64,000 nt of DNA from Blastomussa wellsi (GCA_947652115.1 OX393562.1:24655377-24719376), one strand, 5' to 3'. Shown: positions 19,095 to 30,933, counted from the first letter of the stretch. Notes: generated from the sequence alone by a model not told the origin. Numbers and translations are program-made.

Positions 19095-19794
19095 CCCGGA
19101 GCCTTCCCGGAGCCTCGAAGTGATGTCTATTGTTTTAGACTGAATTTTGAAATATCGAAATTGGTCTATTCCACTGTCGTGCGATTTCGATGAGTCAGCG
19201 GATACCTTGTTTTGACAGCTGTCAATCGATCATACAAAAGTCGTTTTGAAAGTTCATTAAGGCAACGGACCTGGGCAAGAGAACATCATTTTCTCTTGAC
19301 CTGGGTTATGCTATTTCCCGCCACAAAACGCGGGTTGCCACCGGCACCTCGTTTCCAGGCCTAATCCGTGCGTACGTACGAACGCTGGCGACAACCACAT
19401 TTTCTCGGCTTGATGGGTTTACCAATTGCTATGGGCTTAACAAACCACGACGGGAACGTCAACTAGAACGTCGCAAAACAAAAGATTTAATGAGCAGTAC
19501 AATAGCTCTACATGTGCGTTATAATTCTTTGTATATTTCTCTGCCGTCCTCTGCAAAACAACAACGTGAAATGACCAAATTCTGAGTACTTTGGAGAACG
19601 TGAACCTCGACGGCTTAATTTTCGTTTTTCTGTTTAAAAATAAACGCCGTCCTTTCATTTGATACAAGAACTGCGTTTGAAAGCGATAGATGCACCAAAT
19701 ACATCAAGACAATTGCGCGATTCGTGCGTAAAATATAAATTCAGTTTTTAGCAGGCGTCCTCCTAGCCGTCGACGTCGTCATTGCTTAAGCTCC

Positions 19795-22424
19795 CTCTGA
19801 ACAGACGCACGGATGGAATCTATCTGCTTTTATATATGCTTGTGCCCGTTAACAGATCATAAATAGGGCACCAATCAAAATGCGTCCATAATAACTTTAA
19901 TTGGGCTAATTATATAAACCAGAGACAGGCTCACCTTTTTACAACTGATTGACTTGCTCAGTTCTTGATGGACAGTGCAGCTATTTGCTTGTTGCCTAGA
20001 TCTGCTGACAACAAAATGTTTTTTTCTGAACATTGGACAATGACAATATATAGTTTGAAATTATCCAGGGGGCGAAAATTATCCCTGACCGGAAATGATC
20101 CCCGACCGGAAATTATCCCTGACCGGAAATGATTCCGTTAAATTCAATTACGAAAAGCGTGGACTCCATAGAAAGCTTATGGGTGCCTGCAGTTTTTTAA
20201 TTACTCAATTCAAGCGAAGAAAATACTGGCGCCCGTAAATGGAACGGTAAAAGGTTGTCAAAACATGAAAAGCGACACAAACAAGCAAAGCGAATTCGTG
20301 AATATCGAGCACCTCTCCTTCGCTCCCCCTTCTTTCGGCTATAGGTGAATCCCTGTTGACAATATTTGCCTCATTAGCATAAGTGATTGAGTTTCTGATG
20401 GAGCTACAAAAAAATCAGTTCTGAATATTGAAAGTTCATAGCACGATTAACTCTGCCAATGAATTTCAGCTCGATGTGTTGAATTCTTTTTGTCTGACGC
20501 GGGTTTAAAAACTCCAAATTTTACAAAGAATGTATGAGCTCATTAGCGCTTTTGTCACCCAGAAATTTTGGAGTTTTTGAAAGACAATTTCTCCTAGAAT
20601 ATTACACGCAAAGAGCTAACAATTTCACCATGCACTAAATTTCACAAGCTCTTTAACTGTTTGGAGTCCATTCATATCCAACATGTTGCCTTCTGTACGC
20701 CAAGCCGTATGCTAATGAGAAACAAGGTAAACAATGACGTCAGCATGAATCCCCTATACAGTGATACGACACGGGATAGGGTATGGTTTTTTACCCCTCA
20801 GTTCTAAACAGCGCATGGCTTCAAGTAGCCTGCGTGCAGCCGTCTCTTATTTCCTAAAGCAGCACGCTAGGCTTCAAGGCGTTCGTCGAGTTTTAAGCAT
20901 ACCCGAAATCAGAAACGTTTATCAGTATTTAATTCGCCGTCTATCAGCCAACATTAGGTCATTTTCAGGACTAGATATTAGCGCTTTTGTATAAAACAAA
21001 AAACGTTTTTCTTTGTCCTAAACAGGGCAAGTGCTTGACGTTATGTCCTAGACGGGGTTTCAAACCTGCGGCACCCCTAAACCCAGACATGGGTCAGGTC
21101 CCAGGTAATCAAAGTTGAAAATATTAAGTTTCATTCCTTGCCAATGTGCTGCTGCTTGTGCAAAAACATTTACTCCCAGCTGAAATTACAGCCAACAATC
21201 GCACAGCAAAAGTTTGTTTCCTCGACTGAATGCAAAGAAAAAATCACCAATTCACAAATAAAAGTCCCGAAAAAAATTTCATGCTACACAAATGGGCTTT
21301 AACTGTTGGAGTCCTGAAGGATTGAGACACGGCATAGCAAAAATCAACGAATACGTAAATGGTGCACTAGTCCCGGAGCAGGAATACATACCCTGAGTCG
21401 ATCGGTTCCTGTTATCGATGGTTGTTGGGTTATTCTCTTTTCGGTTTCTTTTTACAAATCGTGTCGAGATATCGATCTTTAAAGCACAGCTGCTTCGCCG
21501 GCGAAGCGAGTCGTATCTGTTGACAAGGGGAGACTTGCAATGACAATGTTCAGTGAAGAAGCGGAATTATAAGTGATATATCAAGTATCAGTATCTTGGG
21601 CAACATGAACAGCTTCTTTTAAATAGCCATAACATAAACCAGCTAGTCACGCAATAACGTTGTATAGAACGGTAACCCAATACCGAACAGCTGCGTGACC
21701 TTCTCCACTATAAATCACTGAGCACAGTTGAATCTCAAATCCTGAAATGAAAAATAACTTGTTCTTTATAAAATTACAATGTAAGACTTCGAGGGTTTCC
21801 ATTTTTTAACAAGAAGCCCACAGACCTTGAAACGGCGTGATCAGATTGCTCCAGAAAAATATTTTGGGGCTTCAACGGGTTTTACCTCACAAAAGGATTA
21901 TGTATTTCCTAGCGTGACAATTGCAGCATTAATATTATTTATTCCAGAACACAGTAAAATCCCACCCCATACTGTGAACCTAGATTTTTTCAAGTTAGCC
22001 TACACAATTTGATACTTACCAGGAAATCAGCCTAAACAGATTTATATTATGTCTGGCCTCACACGACAGGCAGCTGAGAATTTGAAAATATCCCAACATT
22101 AAAATTATAGTCGACCTTTCCCATGGCCTCTGCGTGGGATGGAGGCCCCTTGCCGCCCTTAAGGATATGGTCAGTAAAAAATAACATCGACCTACAGGAG
22201 GTCGTCTTCGGATGTCATCTTCGTAAACAATCTTCGGTAAACACCGTAACCAAAAGTCACCCGATAGCAATTTTACTGAAAAATAATAGTGACGAGTACA
22301 AAGATGGCCCAAATGATTCGCTGTTAGACTGGGAAATTTTGTTGATTTTCATTTCGTGTCGATTTTGAACTTGCTGTGTGGGAAACGAAAAGAAACGGTG
22401 AAAAACTTACCGTCGGTTGCATCG
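19795..22424. other. Gene-poor stretch, no supported gene
   Basis: There is no convincing ORF. A short tandem array of TGACCGGAAATGATCCC-type 17-18 bp units lies at 20076-20135. The 77-aa frame at 20761-20994 is the longest but matches nothing I recognise. Confidence 0.45.
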
Positions 22425-22907
22425 AAGCGTGAACACGTGTGGAAAAAAAAAACATGTTCTAATTGGCCATTAACGTCTACAGATTAAAACCTTAGTGAGT
22501 TTATAATTTGTCAAAAGTGGCTTTGCTTTGCTAGACCATCGGAATAAAACACCATAAAAACGAATATTACGATAATTTTATGTTCATGCCCAACGAGCCA
22601 CCAACAGTGGCGCGACTTTTGTCTGGCTGGCTCGGCTTTGTATGAAATTAATTTTCTGAAAATCATTCAATTTTATTTCCTTGAAAAATACAGAGGGCTT
22701 GAAATTGTAGTTCAAGTCTCACGAAATTTTTGTAAAAGCCATTGCTATCTAAAATTTTTAAATTTTATCAAATTTGTGCAGACATAAAATTTATTTATCA
22801 TCAAGATCGCTCACGTCGCACGTTTCAAACTTTAATTTTGACATTTGACAAACACGCAACGTTTGATAGCCAATTATAACATGTTTTTCCCTCACGTGTT
22901 CACGCTT
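22425..22907. mobile_element. Inverted-repeat element (~480 bp)
   Basis: The left terminus AAGCGTGAACACGTGTGG is matched by the right terminus (reverse complement AAGCGTGAACACGTGAGG), followed by a second block AACATGTT...AATTGGC on both sides. No ORF. The target duplication is unclear. Confidence 0.55.
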
Positions 22908-23442
22908 ATATTTATTTCGCGGAATTCTTAGCATCGTAGTATCGTAGCTTATCTACCTTCCGGAGGTCACATTCGTCGATTTTCAGGAGGAATTTCGGCA
23001 AGCCGGAGACAATTTCCCTTTAGGTCGCGGAAATCGTTAGCGACCAATGGGAGGTACTTCACGAACATTACAAGAGACAGAATTTTTTTTCAGACAAACG
23101 AAAACAGTGACAAACAGTGAGCAATCCACAGGTAGCTCAAGTTCGATATATGAGCAGCTCTTTATATCTTGACCTTTGTATTGTACTCGAGCGATTTGCA
23201 TATTTATAAGGATTTGTATGGGGAAAATAACGATTGTTTCTGTAACCTATGAAAATGTAACAATTTAAATAAAAATCGTCTTACCTTACTCAATAGACTG
23301 CAAAAACCGTGTACGAAGATCCTGCTTGATTGAACGTTGGATCTCGCAGGAGATCTAATCAGCCAAACTTGAAAAATTAAGAAACGATGATAAGTCAAAG
23401 ACTTCTGCAAGGCTGAAACAACGTGATATATTTTGAACAATA

Positions 23443-23471
23443 TTTCGGCTGGCCAGACCAGCCTTCTTCAG
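23443..23471 (-). ncRNA. Hammerhead-ribozyme-like core of the Penelope-like element
   Basis: On the minus strand CTGAAGA is followed by A and a perfect 6-bp stem, GGCTGG with CCAGCC, and then GAAA. This matches the CUGANGA-stem II-GAAA core order of hammerheads, with one extra A before stem II. UAUU/AAUA could form a short stem III ahead of an AUA cleavage triplet. Stem I pairing is not evident. Hammerheads in Penelope-like elements are known; activity here is inferred. Confidence 0.35.
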
Positions 23472-23696
23472 GTTTAGATGTTACTAATTTTTTGACATGA
23501 AATTTCAATATATTATGGAGATGTCGCAATACGTATTTCGAAACTTATAGGCGTGGCGGAATTACGTATACAAGATGATTCCAGAGAAAGATAGAAATTT
23601 CTATATAAAATAAAAATGAAAATAGACTGAGAGCTACAAAGCAAACATGAATTATAAGTTGATATAAATAAAACATTTCTTCGTTAGCTACAAGTT

Positions 23697-25490
23697 TTAA
23701 GATTCATCGCGTCTATTCAGTCCATGGGGCTCCAATGTGCCCGCTAAATCTATTAAAAAGGACTCTCTGGCTTTTCTGATTGAGTCACGTGAGGAGTGAA
23801 TTAGTTCAAGTGGGATTAGTTGCATGTCCGTGTGACAGTGGTTAGGATGAGAAAGAAAATGTTCGGCAACAGTAGTGGGTTTGGATTTAATGTTAGTTTT
23901 GTCGACTGAGCGTCTGTGTTCGTTGAATCTGTCTTTGAGACGTCGCTTAGTTTCACCTATGTATTGTAAATGACAGCGGTTACACTGAATCATGTAGATT
24001 AAATTTTTGGTGTTACAGGTTATGTGTGATTTGATGTTACGGATTTCGCCAGTGGAAAAGAAAGTGTAGTGTTTAAGACCGTTAGTAATGTAAGGACAAG
24101 TAGCACAATCTTGTCCACAGCGGAAGGAGCCCGGTGGTAAAGGAGTGCTATTAGTAGCGGCTGCCGTGATAGTGGGTAGTTTAGCTTTAACTAAAATGTC
24201 GCGAAGGTTAGAAGTGCGTCTGAAGGCGACGATAGGAGGGTGTTTGAAAACTTCTCTGCAGCGGTCGGAGGAACGTAAAATGTTAAAATGTTTACGTAGA
24301 ATACTATTAATGTGAGGAAGTGCTGGGTTATAAGTGACAACAAAAGGTAAGTGGTTGACGGAATCGTGACGGTTAGTTTGTAAAGCGTCAGTGCGAGAGA
24401 TATTAGCAGCTCGTTTGAACTGCGAGTCAAGAAAAGTGTTATCATAACCTCGTGCGTAGAGGTATGTTCTTAATTCATTAAGGCGAAGATTAAATTTAAC
24501 GTCAGTAGAACAAATACGGCGGATGCGAAGAGCTAAACTGAATGGAATAGCCTTTTTAGTATGTTGAGGATGACATGATGAGCTGAGGAGGTGTTGGTGT
24601 TTGTCTGTAGGTTTGGTGTATAAGTCAGTTTGTATAGTACCGTTATGTAGAGATACCATGACGTCGAGAAATGGAACATTGGTTAATGAGTGATTACTAG
24701 TGAACTTAATAGTGGGATGAATGTTATTGAGATAATCGACGAATATTTTCAGATGATCTAGTCCTTCAGTCCAGATCATGAAAATATCGTCGAGGTATCT
24801 CCACCAAATGTAAGGATGGAAAGGAGCATTAGAGAGGGCGTTGGTTTCGAAAAAGCCGAGGAAGAGATTAGCAAATGATGGAGCCATCTTAGTACCCATA
24901 GCAGTTCCATGGATCTGAAGATAGTGTTGTTGATTAAAAGTGAAGTTATTCATGGTCAGTATCATACGTAAAAGGTCGCAAAGTGTCTCAGTAGGAATGT
25001 GTTTGTCAGTACGAGTTTCAAGGAATCGACGGCAAGCATCAATTCCTTCATTGTGTGGAATGTTGGTGTATAATGATGAAACGTCGAGAGTGACAAGTAT
25101 GGCGTTACTTGGTAGAGTAGCAAGGTTAGAAAGTTTGTTCAAGAAATCAGTTGTGTCTTTAATGTGTGAATCCATGGAAGGTACAAGAGGGTTAATGTGA
25201 TAGTCGACGAATTGTGAGATGCGTTCCGTAGGGTGACTGTTAGATGAAACTATGGGGCGTCCCGGGTTGCCGGTTTTGTGTATTTTAGGTAAAATGTAAA
25301 AGCGTCCAGGTTTAATATTAGTTTGTATAAGGTATTGTTTAGTCTTTTCGTCAATGTAACCGTCTTTTAGCATGCGTTGGACGTAAGTCGTAACTCGCTG
25401 TTGAATTTGGTTGGTTATGTCTTCGTCCTCTTTTCTGTAGAATTTACCGTCATTTAGTTGTCGGTTGCATTCGTCTTCGTACCAAGTCCT
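23697..25490 (-). CDS. Penelope-like reverse transcriptase with GIY-YIG endonuclease (N-terminus lost)
   Basis: About 597 uninterrupted codons belong to the element. The first 16 residues of the longer frame (MEIQPSWFTFSKIV...) come from the adjoining repeat. RT motifs in order are YILPKIHKTGNPGRPIVS, then LVTLDVSSLYTNIPH (the first catalytic Asp), AMGTKMAPSFANLFLG, and WRYLDDIFMIW with the YxDD box. The C-terminus has a CxxC-type block (CGQDCATCPY), then LIYMIQCNRCHLQYIGET and LKDRFNEHRRSV, which form the GIY-YIG endonuclease. Reverse transcription primed at a nick made by the endonuclease is the family mechanism. Complete relatives are longer at the N-terminus, so this copy is probably inactive, although its frame has stayed intact. 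That suggests a young insertion. Confidence 0.9.
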   Translation of the reverse strand, partial: RTWYEDECNRQLNDGKFYRKEDEDITNQIQQRVTTYVQRMLKDGYIDEKTKQYLIQTNIKPGRFYILPKIHKTGNPGRPIVSSNSHPTERISQFVDYHINPLVPSMDSHIKDTTDFLNKLSNLATLPSNAILVTLDVSSLYTNIPHNEGIDACRRFLETRTDKHIPTETLCDLLRMILTMNNFTFNQQHYLQIHGTAMGTKMAPSFANLFLGFFETNALSNAPFHPYIWWRYLDDIFMIWTEGLDHLKIFVDYLNNIHPTIKFTSNHSLTNVPFLDVMVSLHNGTIQTDLYTKPTDKHQHLLSSSCHPQHTKKAIPFSLALRIRRICSTDVKFNLRLNELRTYLYARGYDNTFLDSQFKRAANISRTDALQTNRHDSVNHLPFVVTYNPALPHINSILRKHFNILRSSDRCREVFKHPPIVAFRRTSNLRDILVKAKLPTITAAATNSTPLPPGSFRCGQDCATCPYITNGLKHYTFFSTGEIRNIKSHITCNTKNLIYMIQCNRCHLQYIGETKRRLKDRFNEHRRSVDKTNIKSKPTTVAEHFLSHPNHCHTDMQLIPLELIHSSRDSIRKARESFLIDLAGTLEPHGLNRRDES

Positions 25491-25695
25491 ATTTTGGACT
25501 ATTTTGGAGAACGTGAACCACGACGGCTGAATTTCCATTTTTCTGTTTGAAAATAAACCCTATTTTCTGCTAGAACTACGTTTAAAAGCGACAGATACAC
25601 TGAATAAACAAGATTCTCAAGTAAAATATAAATTGATTTTAAACCAGACGTCGTCCTCGCCGTCGCCGTCGTCATTGCTTAAGCTAGGCCCTAAT
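25491..25695. repeat. Third copy of the duplicated segment's tail
   Basis: The sequence from TTTTGGAGAACGTGAACCAC to CGTCGTCATTGCTTAAGCT matches 15090-15292 and 19590-19793 with moderate divergence. This shows that the tail belongs to a dispersed repeat family and not only to the local duplication. Confidence 0.7.
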
Positions 25696-25699
25696 ATTA

Positions 25700-26590
25700 A
25701 AACTGTATCCCGAGTCCCGACAAACTTAGGCAAACATCTTTTCACGCAGAAGAGTGCTACAGCCTTAATGCTGAAGACTGAAAAGATTATCGGCAATATC
25801 TCCATTGTGAAAAACCGAGAAAAACCGCCCCGAGACCTGAAGTTCTCAAAACGAGAAACGGTACTGTATACGCAAGTAAGTTACTGAACAAAACTTCGCA
25901 TCAACACTAGTGCATTTTACTTACCAGCAAGACACGTTTTAAATCCATGTGGGTGTCCACTCTCTTTTCACTTATTTCAGGCAGGTCAATCACCAAGAGC
26001 GTTCTATTTGTAACATTTTTCGCAGTACTTCTTATATAGTGTTGAACAATGTATCGAAATATATGTAGACATTTCCTAGTCCGATGTTAAAAACAACAAA
26101 GCGGTAAATTTGCCGCCAGTTGCATAAAGATGACTCTAGATTATCTGTGGGTGGCTGACTGATTTCTCGCTTGGTACGATATCATTCTTACCGAGCCGGA
26201 GTGCCGCAAGCCTTCTTGCATACCATATATGGCACAAGACATGATGCCCTTTTAACGCGTCGTTGCGACATGCGCAGTACGGAATATTTTCAGATACGTT
26301 GGCTACTTTGTTACACATCTAGGTTGTGACAAGCCAATAAAAAGTTGGAGACATGCTCAATTTATTACACAGTATTTTGTAGCTACACTAGCCAAAGTAT
26401 CGTTAAAGCCTGTGCAGGGACCGACAAAAGATTGCGAGAAGAAAGCCATTTTTATTGGGTCTTTTTGTGCGGGATACTTTGACGATTGACGGTTAAAAAG
26501 TATTGTTTTTAGACGGCTGACGGCATACATTGTAGGCGGGCCAACTGAGGGTTGAAAGCTAGTTCTTTATTGTTCTGTTAACGGTTGAAG
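25700..26590. other. No gene seen
   Basis: Non-coding in appearance. Near the right end, short words such as TTGACGGTT and GACGGCTGACGG recur. Confidence 0.4.
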
Positions 26591-26596
26591 GGTTAA

Positions 26597-26778
26597 AGGA
26601 GCTACGTCACGCTAATTTAATTCATTTTTTGTGACGTACCAAATATCCCCTAAATTAATGTAAGAAACATAATACCTTACTAAGGAAGGAAAACACCAAA
26701 GAAGTGATACTTAACCAAAAAGGAACAAGGATGGGAAGGATAGAACATATTTCAAAGTTTTCAAACTGCACCATGAAT
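26597..26778 (+). mobile_element. Degenerate copy of the AGGAGCTACGTCACG MITE
   Basis: TTAA at 26593-26596 is followed by AGGAGCTACGTCACGCTAAT, as in the 2047-2246 element. The interior (GGAACAAGGATGGGAAGGAT) is alignable. The right TIR is lost, though a TTAA at 26779-26782 may mark the end. Confidence 0.55.
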
Positions 26779-27227
26779 TTAAATTTTTTCGACGGTTGAC
26801 AGTATGTTTTTTTTTTCGGTCATTCGAAGGTTGTTCGAAGGCTCCAGTTGTAATCTTTTGCTCTTCTCACGAGGCTTATTAACTGTGGACTGTTGTGCAA
26901 GATTTTTTTAGAGAAAGTATAACGAAAGTTTTTAAGTTCAAAAAATTGTCGTTTTCCGCCCAAACAGACAATCCGAAAACAATGTTTTCCAGTCCTGTTT
27001 TCTGATTTACAAAGAAAGAGGAAAATTCCTAACATTTTGCGTGCGTTTATCTTTCATCTCAGTGTTATCTGCTTAACCTACCTCCTGCTCAGCTCAAGTG
27101 GAACTTACTTTGGGCTCTCTAGAAATTTAAGTAAACATCCCTAGCCGTAACCGAAAATACACCTGAAGAGCTTCGTAAAGCTCCCGAATATCCGCCGGCA
27201 ACAAAAAGGGGCGGTACAGATTAGCTG

Positions 27228-27440
27228 AATCAAAGGAACAACGTCGCGGTTTGTGCATTTTGAAAACGTTTTTCAAATCCGTCATTGATTTCGTAATCCG
27301 TCTTAATCTTCTCCATCTTTAACCATCCTTGTTCCTTATTGGTTTAGTTTCACCTCTTTGTTGTTTGTTTTCCTTAGTAAACTAGTAGTTTTAGGCTTCC
27401 TACATTTTTTGAGTAATTTGGCTTGTCACAAAAAATGATC
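27228..27440 (-). mobile_element. Inverted copy of the AGGAGCTACGTCACG MITE family
   Basis: The sequence from AAAGGAACAACGTCGCGG through CTTCTCCATCTTTAACCATC to TTGTCACAAAAAATGA reads as the reverse complement of the copies at 2047 and 26597. The ends are decayed. Confidence 0.5.
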
Positions 27441-29069
27441 GATTTCTTCCCTCCAACCAGTGAAACTAACTCTACCGCACAAGGAAACATAAAAAAGTCT
27501 TTCAAAGAATCTCTCTTAAATGTTACAAAGCTAGTAATTCAAGGCAAGCAGTAGATCAGGAGTCCTATCCAGTAATCCAGGCCTTTTAACTTCCCTGGCT
27601 CACGGAAGATTAATAAAATAACTCCCCCCCCTTCTCTTGCTGAATCCCTGCAATGCCAGAGTAAAACGGAGAACCAATATGTCCAACAAGCTTGGCAACA
27701 GTTCATAGAAAGTCGGGTCCAGCTGTTTTCCGACGAATTTTGGCTTCTTTTTGTAAGGCTATGACTAAGGTTCGACTCCTTCCGATTCACTGCTGGAGAT
27801 AAGGGACCAATTTTTTTTTCAATTACGTTTCTTTGGAAGACCTATGAAAACCCGATTCACTTCATTCAGAGATGGATATCTATTAGAAACTCCCCCCGTA
27901 AACGCCAACGTATCAGTTCTGTGAGGCTTAGCTGCTACTTATGTACCCCTGAGGTCTCTTGCCTCTTTAACCTAGGTAAATAACACTGAAGTCTTTATCG
28001 AAATCACGTGTCCGCATAGACATTATAGAGACTTTCAGATCGGAGCACGAGATCGAGTACGAGTTCGAGCACGGACTTTCGACTTTCAATCCAGAACGTT
28101 CCCAGAGCTCTCACTCTCACTTCTCCTCGTTGCTGACAAGTTGACTACCGGTACGAGATTGGTGATTGTGACGTGCCCTAATTGAAAAACCGGTTTTAAA
28201 GCTATCTGTCGTCTAAGCGCTCCACGATTATTTCTTGCGCCCTGCACGGAACAGGTGAACATCAGTTAAGCGTTAGTTCACTTTACTAGAGCTACAGAGA
28301 CAGGAATTCAAGCAAGCCGCGACAACAGGAGTAAATTTAATACTCTAACGTGAAATGACTTAAGCCTTGAAGAATTTAAAACCACACACAGTGGTAAATT
28401 TACACTGTAAATTTACACTTCCCTATTTGATTTAACGTTTCCTTTTTTCGATTCAGCTTAAAGACACCGATCCATATTATCGTAAGATGAGCGCCTTTTG
28501 AGGATTTAAAACCATTTATTCTCAAAAACCTCTTAGTTTTCGGGTTTCGTTGTTTAACTCTGAGTTTATTTTTCAGCTCCAAGAATGCAAAATGAACCAG
28601 CCCACCGTTTCCTGTACGGAAGAATGCCATTATGTTTGAAGGTCACAGGTCTTTGTAGCTTTGTGTCAAGTCTTCATGTTGTAACCGAAAAAAGCCTGGC
28701 TTGCCCCTTTTTACTGCGGCGCCAGGCCTGGTTGTTTGATTGTATTCAATTAGCGACCTGGCGACATACTGTCAAAATTTCGGGAACGGGGCTAGTATTA
28801 ATGTCTTAGTTGTAGATGTTATAGCCTATGAGGGTTCCTTTGTGGAATAGCGTTGGGTATTTCTCATTGTGAACCAAAGACAAAGAATGATAAAGGTGGT
28901 GTTATTTTCAATGAAGCATCACACGTTGGTTTTAGTAAAACATGGAGCAAGGCAAATCAAATGGCAGAAAACTTAATGAACACTGTCTATTTTAGGAAGG
29001 GTCAACGGACGATTCGAAGGAGCCGGATCCTGGTTGGATCTGATCAGCAAATGTAACGACTTAAAGAAT
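27441..29069. other. No supported gene
   Basis: Short ORFs only, the longest under 90 codons, with no domain signature. A short palindrome (GTAAATTTACACTGTAAATTTAC) sits at 28393-28416. Confidence 0.4.
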
Positions 29070-29079
29070 TAAACACAGA

Positions 29080-29233
29080 TTCGCTGCGACGAAGGGCTAA
29101 CGCTCGAAACGTCAGCTCTCGAATCTCTTTACGGTGGCCAATTTACATTATCAACCCAGTTGATAAAACCAAATTATATTGTTATACTTCCCACCGACGC
29201 AACACCACAGTTTCTTTAGAAACTTACCCCCTC
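29080..29233 (+). mobile_element. 154-bp hammerhead-like retroposon with 10-bp TSD
   Basis: TAAACACAGA at 29070-29079 and 29234-29243 flanks a copy beginning TTCGCTGCGACGAAGGGC and ending AACTTACCCCCTC. Its length and both ends agree with the copy at 10092-10246, so these are the true element boundaries. Confidence 0.75.
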
Positions 29234-29285
29234 TAAACACAGAAAGGCTGACCGTACGGTTGGGATTAACTGTATATTTCCAAAA

Positions 29286-29314
29286 TTTCGTCAGGCACGG
29301 CCTGAAGTCTTCAG
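29286..29314 (-). ncRNA. Second hammerhead-like core, different family
   Basis: On the minus strand CTGAAGA is followed by a TCAGGC/GCCTGA stem with a three-base loop, then CGAAA and TTTTGGAAATATAC. It is the same core order as at 23443-23471 but unrelated in its stems. It lies right after the retroposon's target duplication. No protein-coding partner is near, so it may be a solitary terminal repeat of a Penelope-like element. Confidence 0.3.
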
Positions 29315-29330
29315 GGAATTTATTCAACCT

Positions 29331-30933
29331 GAGAAAAAAGTTACAATTTAAACAACCAAGACAAAAGACTATAATATTACAACAAAAAAACTAAACGTTG
29401 GAAGTGACAAACCGGAATGGCAAGATAACAAAATGGAGTGTGAAAGATAAGCTATAAAATGGTATTAATGTTTGATAATGGTAACAGGACTCGGTGGAGT
29501 CCAATTCTGTCTGTAATCATACGAGTGATTAACAATACAGCACATGTTTCCGCCACTGTTTTTTTCATTTTGTTTTAATTATTAGAACTAGAAATGACGA
29601 TAATATAGATGAATCAAAACTCTTTCACACTAGCAACTTTAGACCAGCCAAAAATATATTATGGGCAAAAAAATTGTTATGTTAATATAATTATTCTGTA
29701 ATGACAAAATAACAGGTTATTTAGTACTGTAGCTTCAAACATGCCAAAATAAGAAATGGTGGGCACAAAGTTGCCAAGTAATTATATTTAGTAAAATCCA
29801 ACTACTGGTCTATTATCAATGCTGCGTTCTGATTGGTTGAGCTACTACCAGGCTATATGTTATAGCCCACTAGTAGTGAGAGCGCCGGCTTTGAAAACCA
29901 AAACAATGGCGGCTGAATTGCGTTTTGCTGAAGTTTCGGACAGGTATTTGCATCTCATTTAAAAAAGGGCGATTTGTTTGGCTATGGCAATCTTTCTCAA
30001 TCGACCTTATTTGGAGCAATCTTTGATTCTTCTCAGTTCCCTGGCACAACTTTTGTGTTTTTCTATCTTAGCTAAGTATTATGTCAAGGTTTCTTTTGAT
30101 TCAAAGGTAATTTAATTCATTACCATACATTCCCAGTGAATAAACCCCTTTAACACCACCGTGGGCGACGAAAGAAACATCTCCTATTTGACGTGATATT
30201 TGCACCACTTAATAGAGATAATAATCCGCTGCAGTTGCTAGTCAGACATTTTCTCGAATGTTGGTATACATACATCCTCTTTCCTGATTCAGTGGCTAAA
30301 GACTCGTGAAACAGGAATTCACTGCTTAGCGCACTATGGCTACAGTCTTGTTCCTGTAAATGGAAATGAAATAAACCCACAAGTCAAATCAACACGCTCA
30401 CAACACGACTAGAACATTTGAGAGAGTTAATAGCTAAATTCTACCGAGCGTGTTTTCGCAGCTCTTTGAAAGTGATAAAGTTGCCTAAGAATCTTGTTTC
30501 GATCGATCCGCATTGTGAGGACCTAAGGGTGTTATATTTCCCCAAGACGGCCCTCGCGCCAAATCAAGGAAACCTTGATTTAAACAAATCGAGAAGAATT
30601 GATGACAACTTCCAATTTTGACGATCGAGAAGGATTGTCTGGAGTATCTGTTTTGTTGAAAGGGCCGCTCGCTGTATTTAATTGACTTCAACTCACCTCA
30701 AAAACAATATTTCTGTCACTGACAACTTTCAGGGCATATTTTTTGCCGCTTTTGGTGGATTGAATACATTTCTTTTGTCCCGCTGTCACAATATCAAGCC
30801 CTATGATAAATAAAATACCCTCGTAAGCAAACATTGAATTACTTGCACCGGATAAGAATAAGAGTACTCCGCAAAAGGTCTTAAACCATGACACTATTTA
30901 ACGATAGGGAATCCTAAATTTTGGCTTTAAATT
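29331..30933. other. No supported gene
   Basis: AT-rich. A short inverted repeat (CTACTACCAGGCTATA with TATAGCCCACTAGTAG) lies at 29849-29885, probably a MITE end. The ORFs have no recognisable domain. Confidence 0.4.

Larger units (their letters stand above)
17797..19794 (+). repeat. Direct duplication, copy 2 (2.0 kb)
   Basis: Near-identical to 13519-15293 over its whole length, in the same orientation. It keeps the ~82-bp coding stretch missing from copy 1 and has gained a 136-bp retroposon at 18959-19094. Its left edge abuts the (GTAT)n tail of a LINE. Confidence 0.8.
23430..25490 (-). mobile_element. 5'-truncated Penelope-like retroelement
   Basis: The minus-strand element holds an RT/GIY-YIG ORF (23697-25490) and a ~270-bp 3' region with a hammerhead-like motif at 23443-23471. 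At its 5' side the coding sequence stops abruptly and joins the tail of the dispersed repeat also found at 15090-15290 and 19590-19790. Whether the break is 5' truncation on insertion or a later rearrangement is open. No paired terminal repeat was found at the 5' side. Confidence 0.75.

Noticed and set aside
20761..20994. 77-codon ORF (MIRHGIGYGFLPLSSKQ...)
   Set aside because: No recognised similarity or transcription signals; length is compatible with chance.
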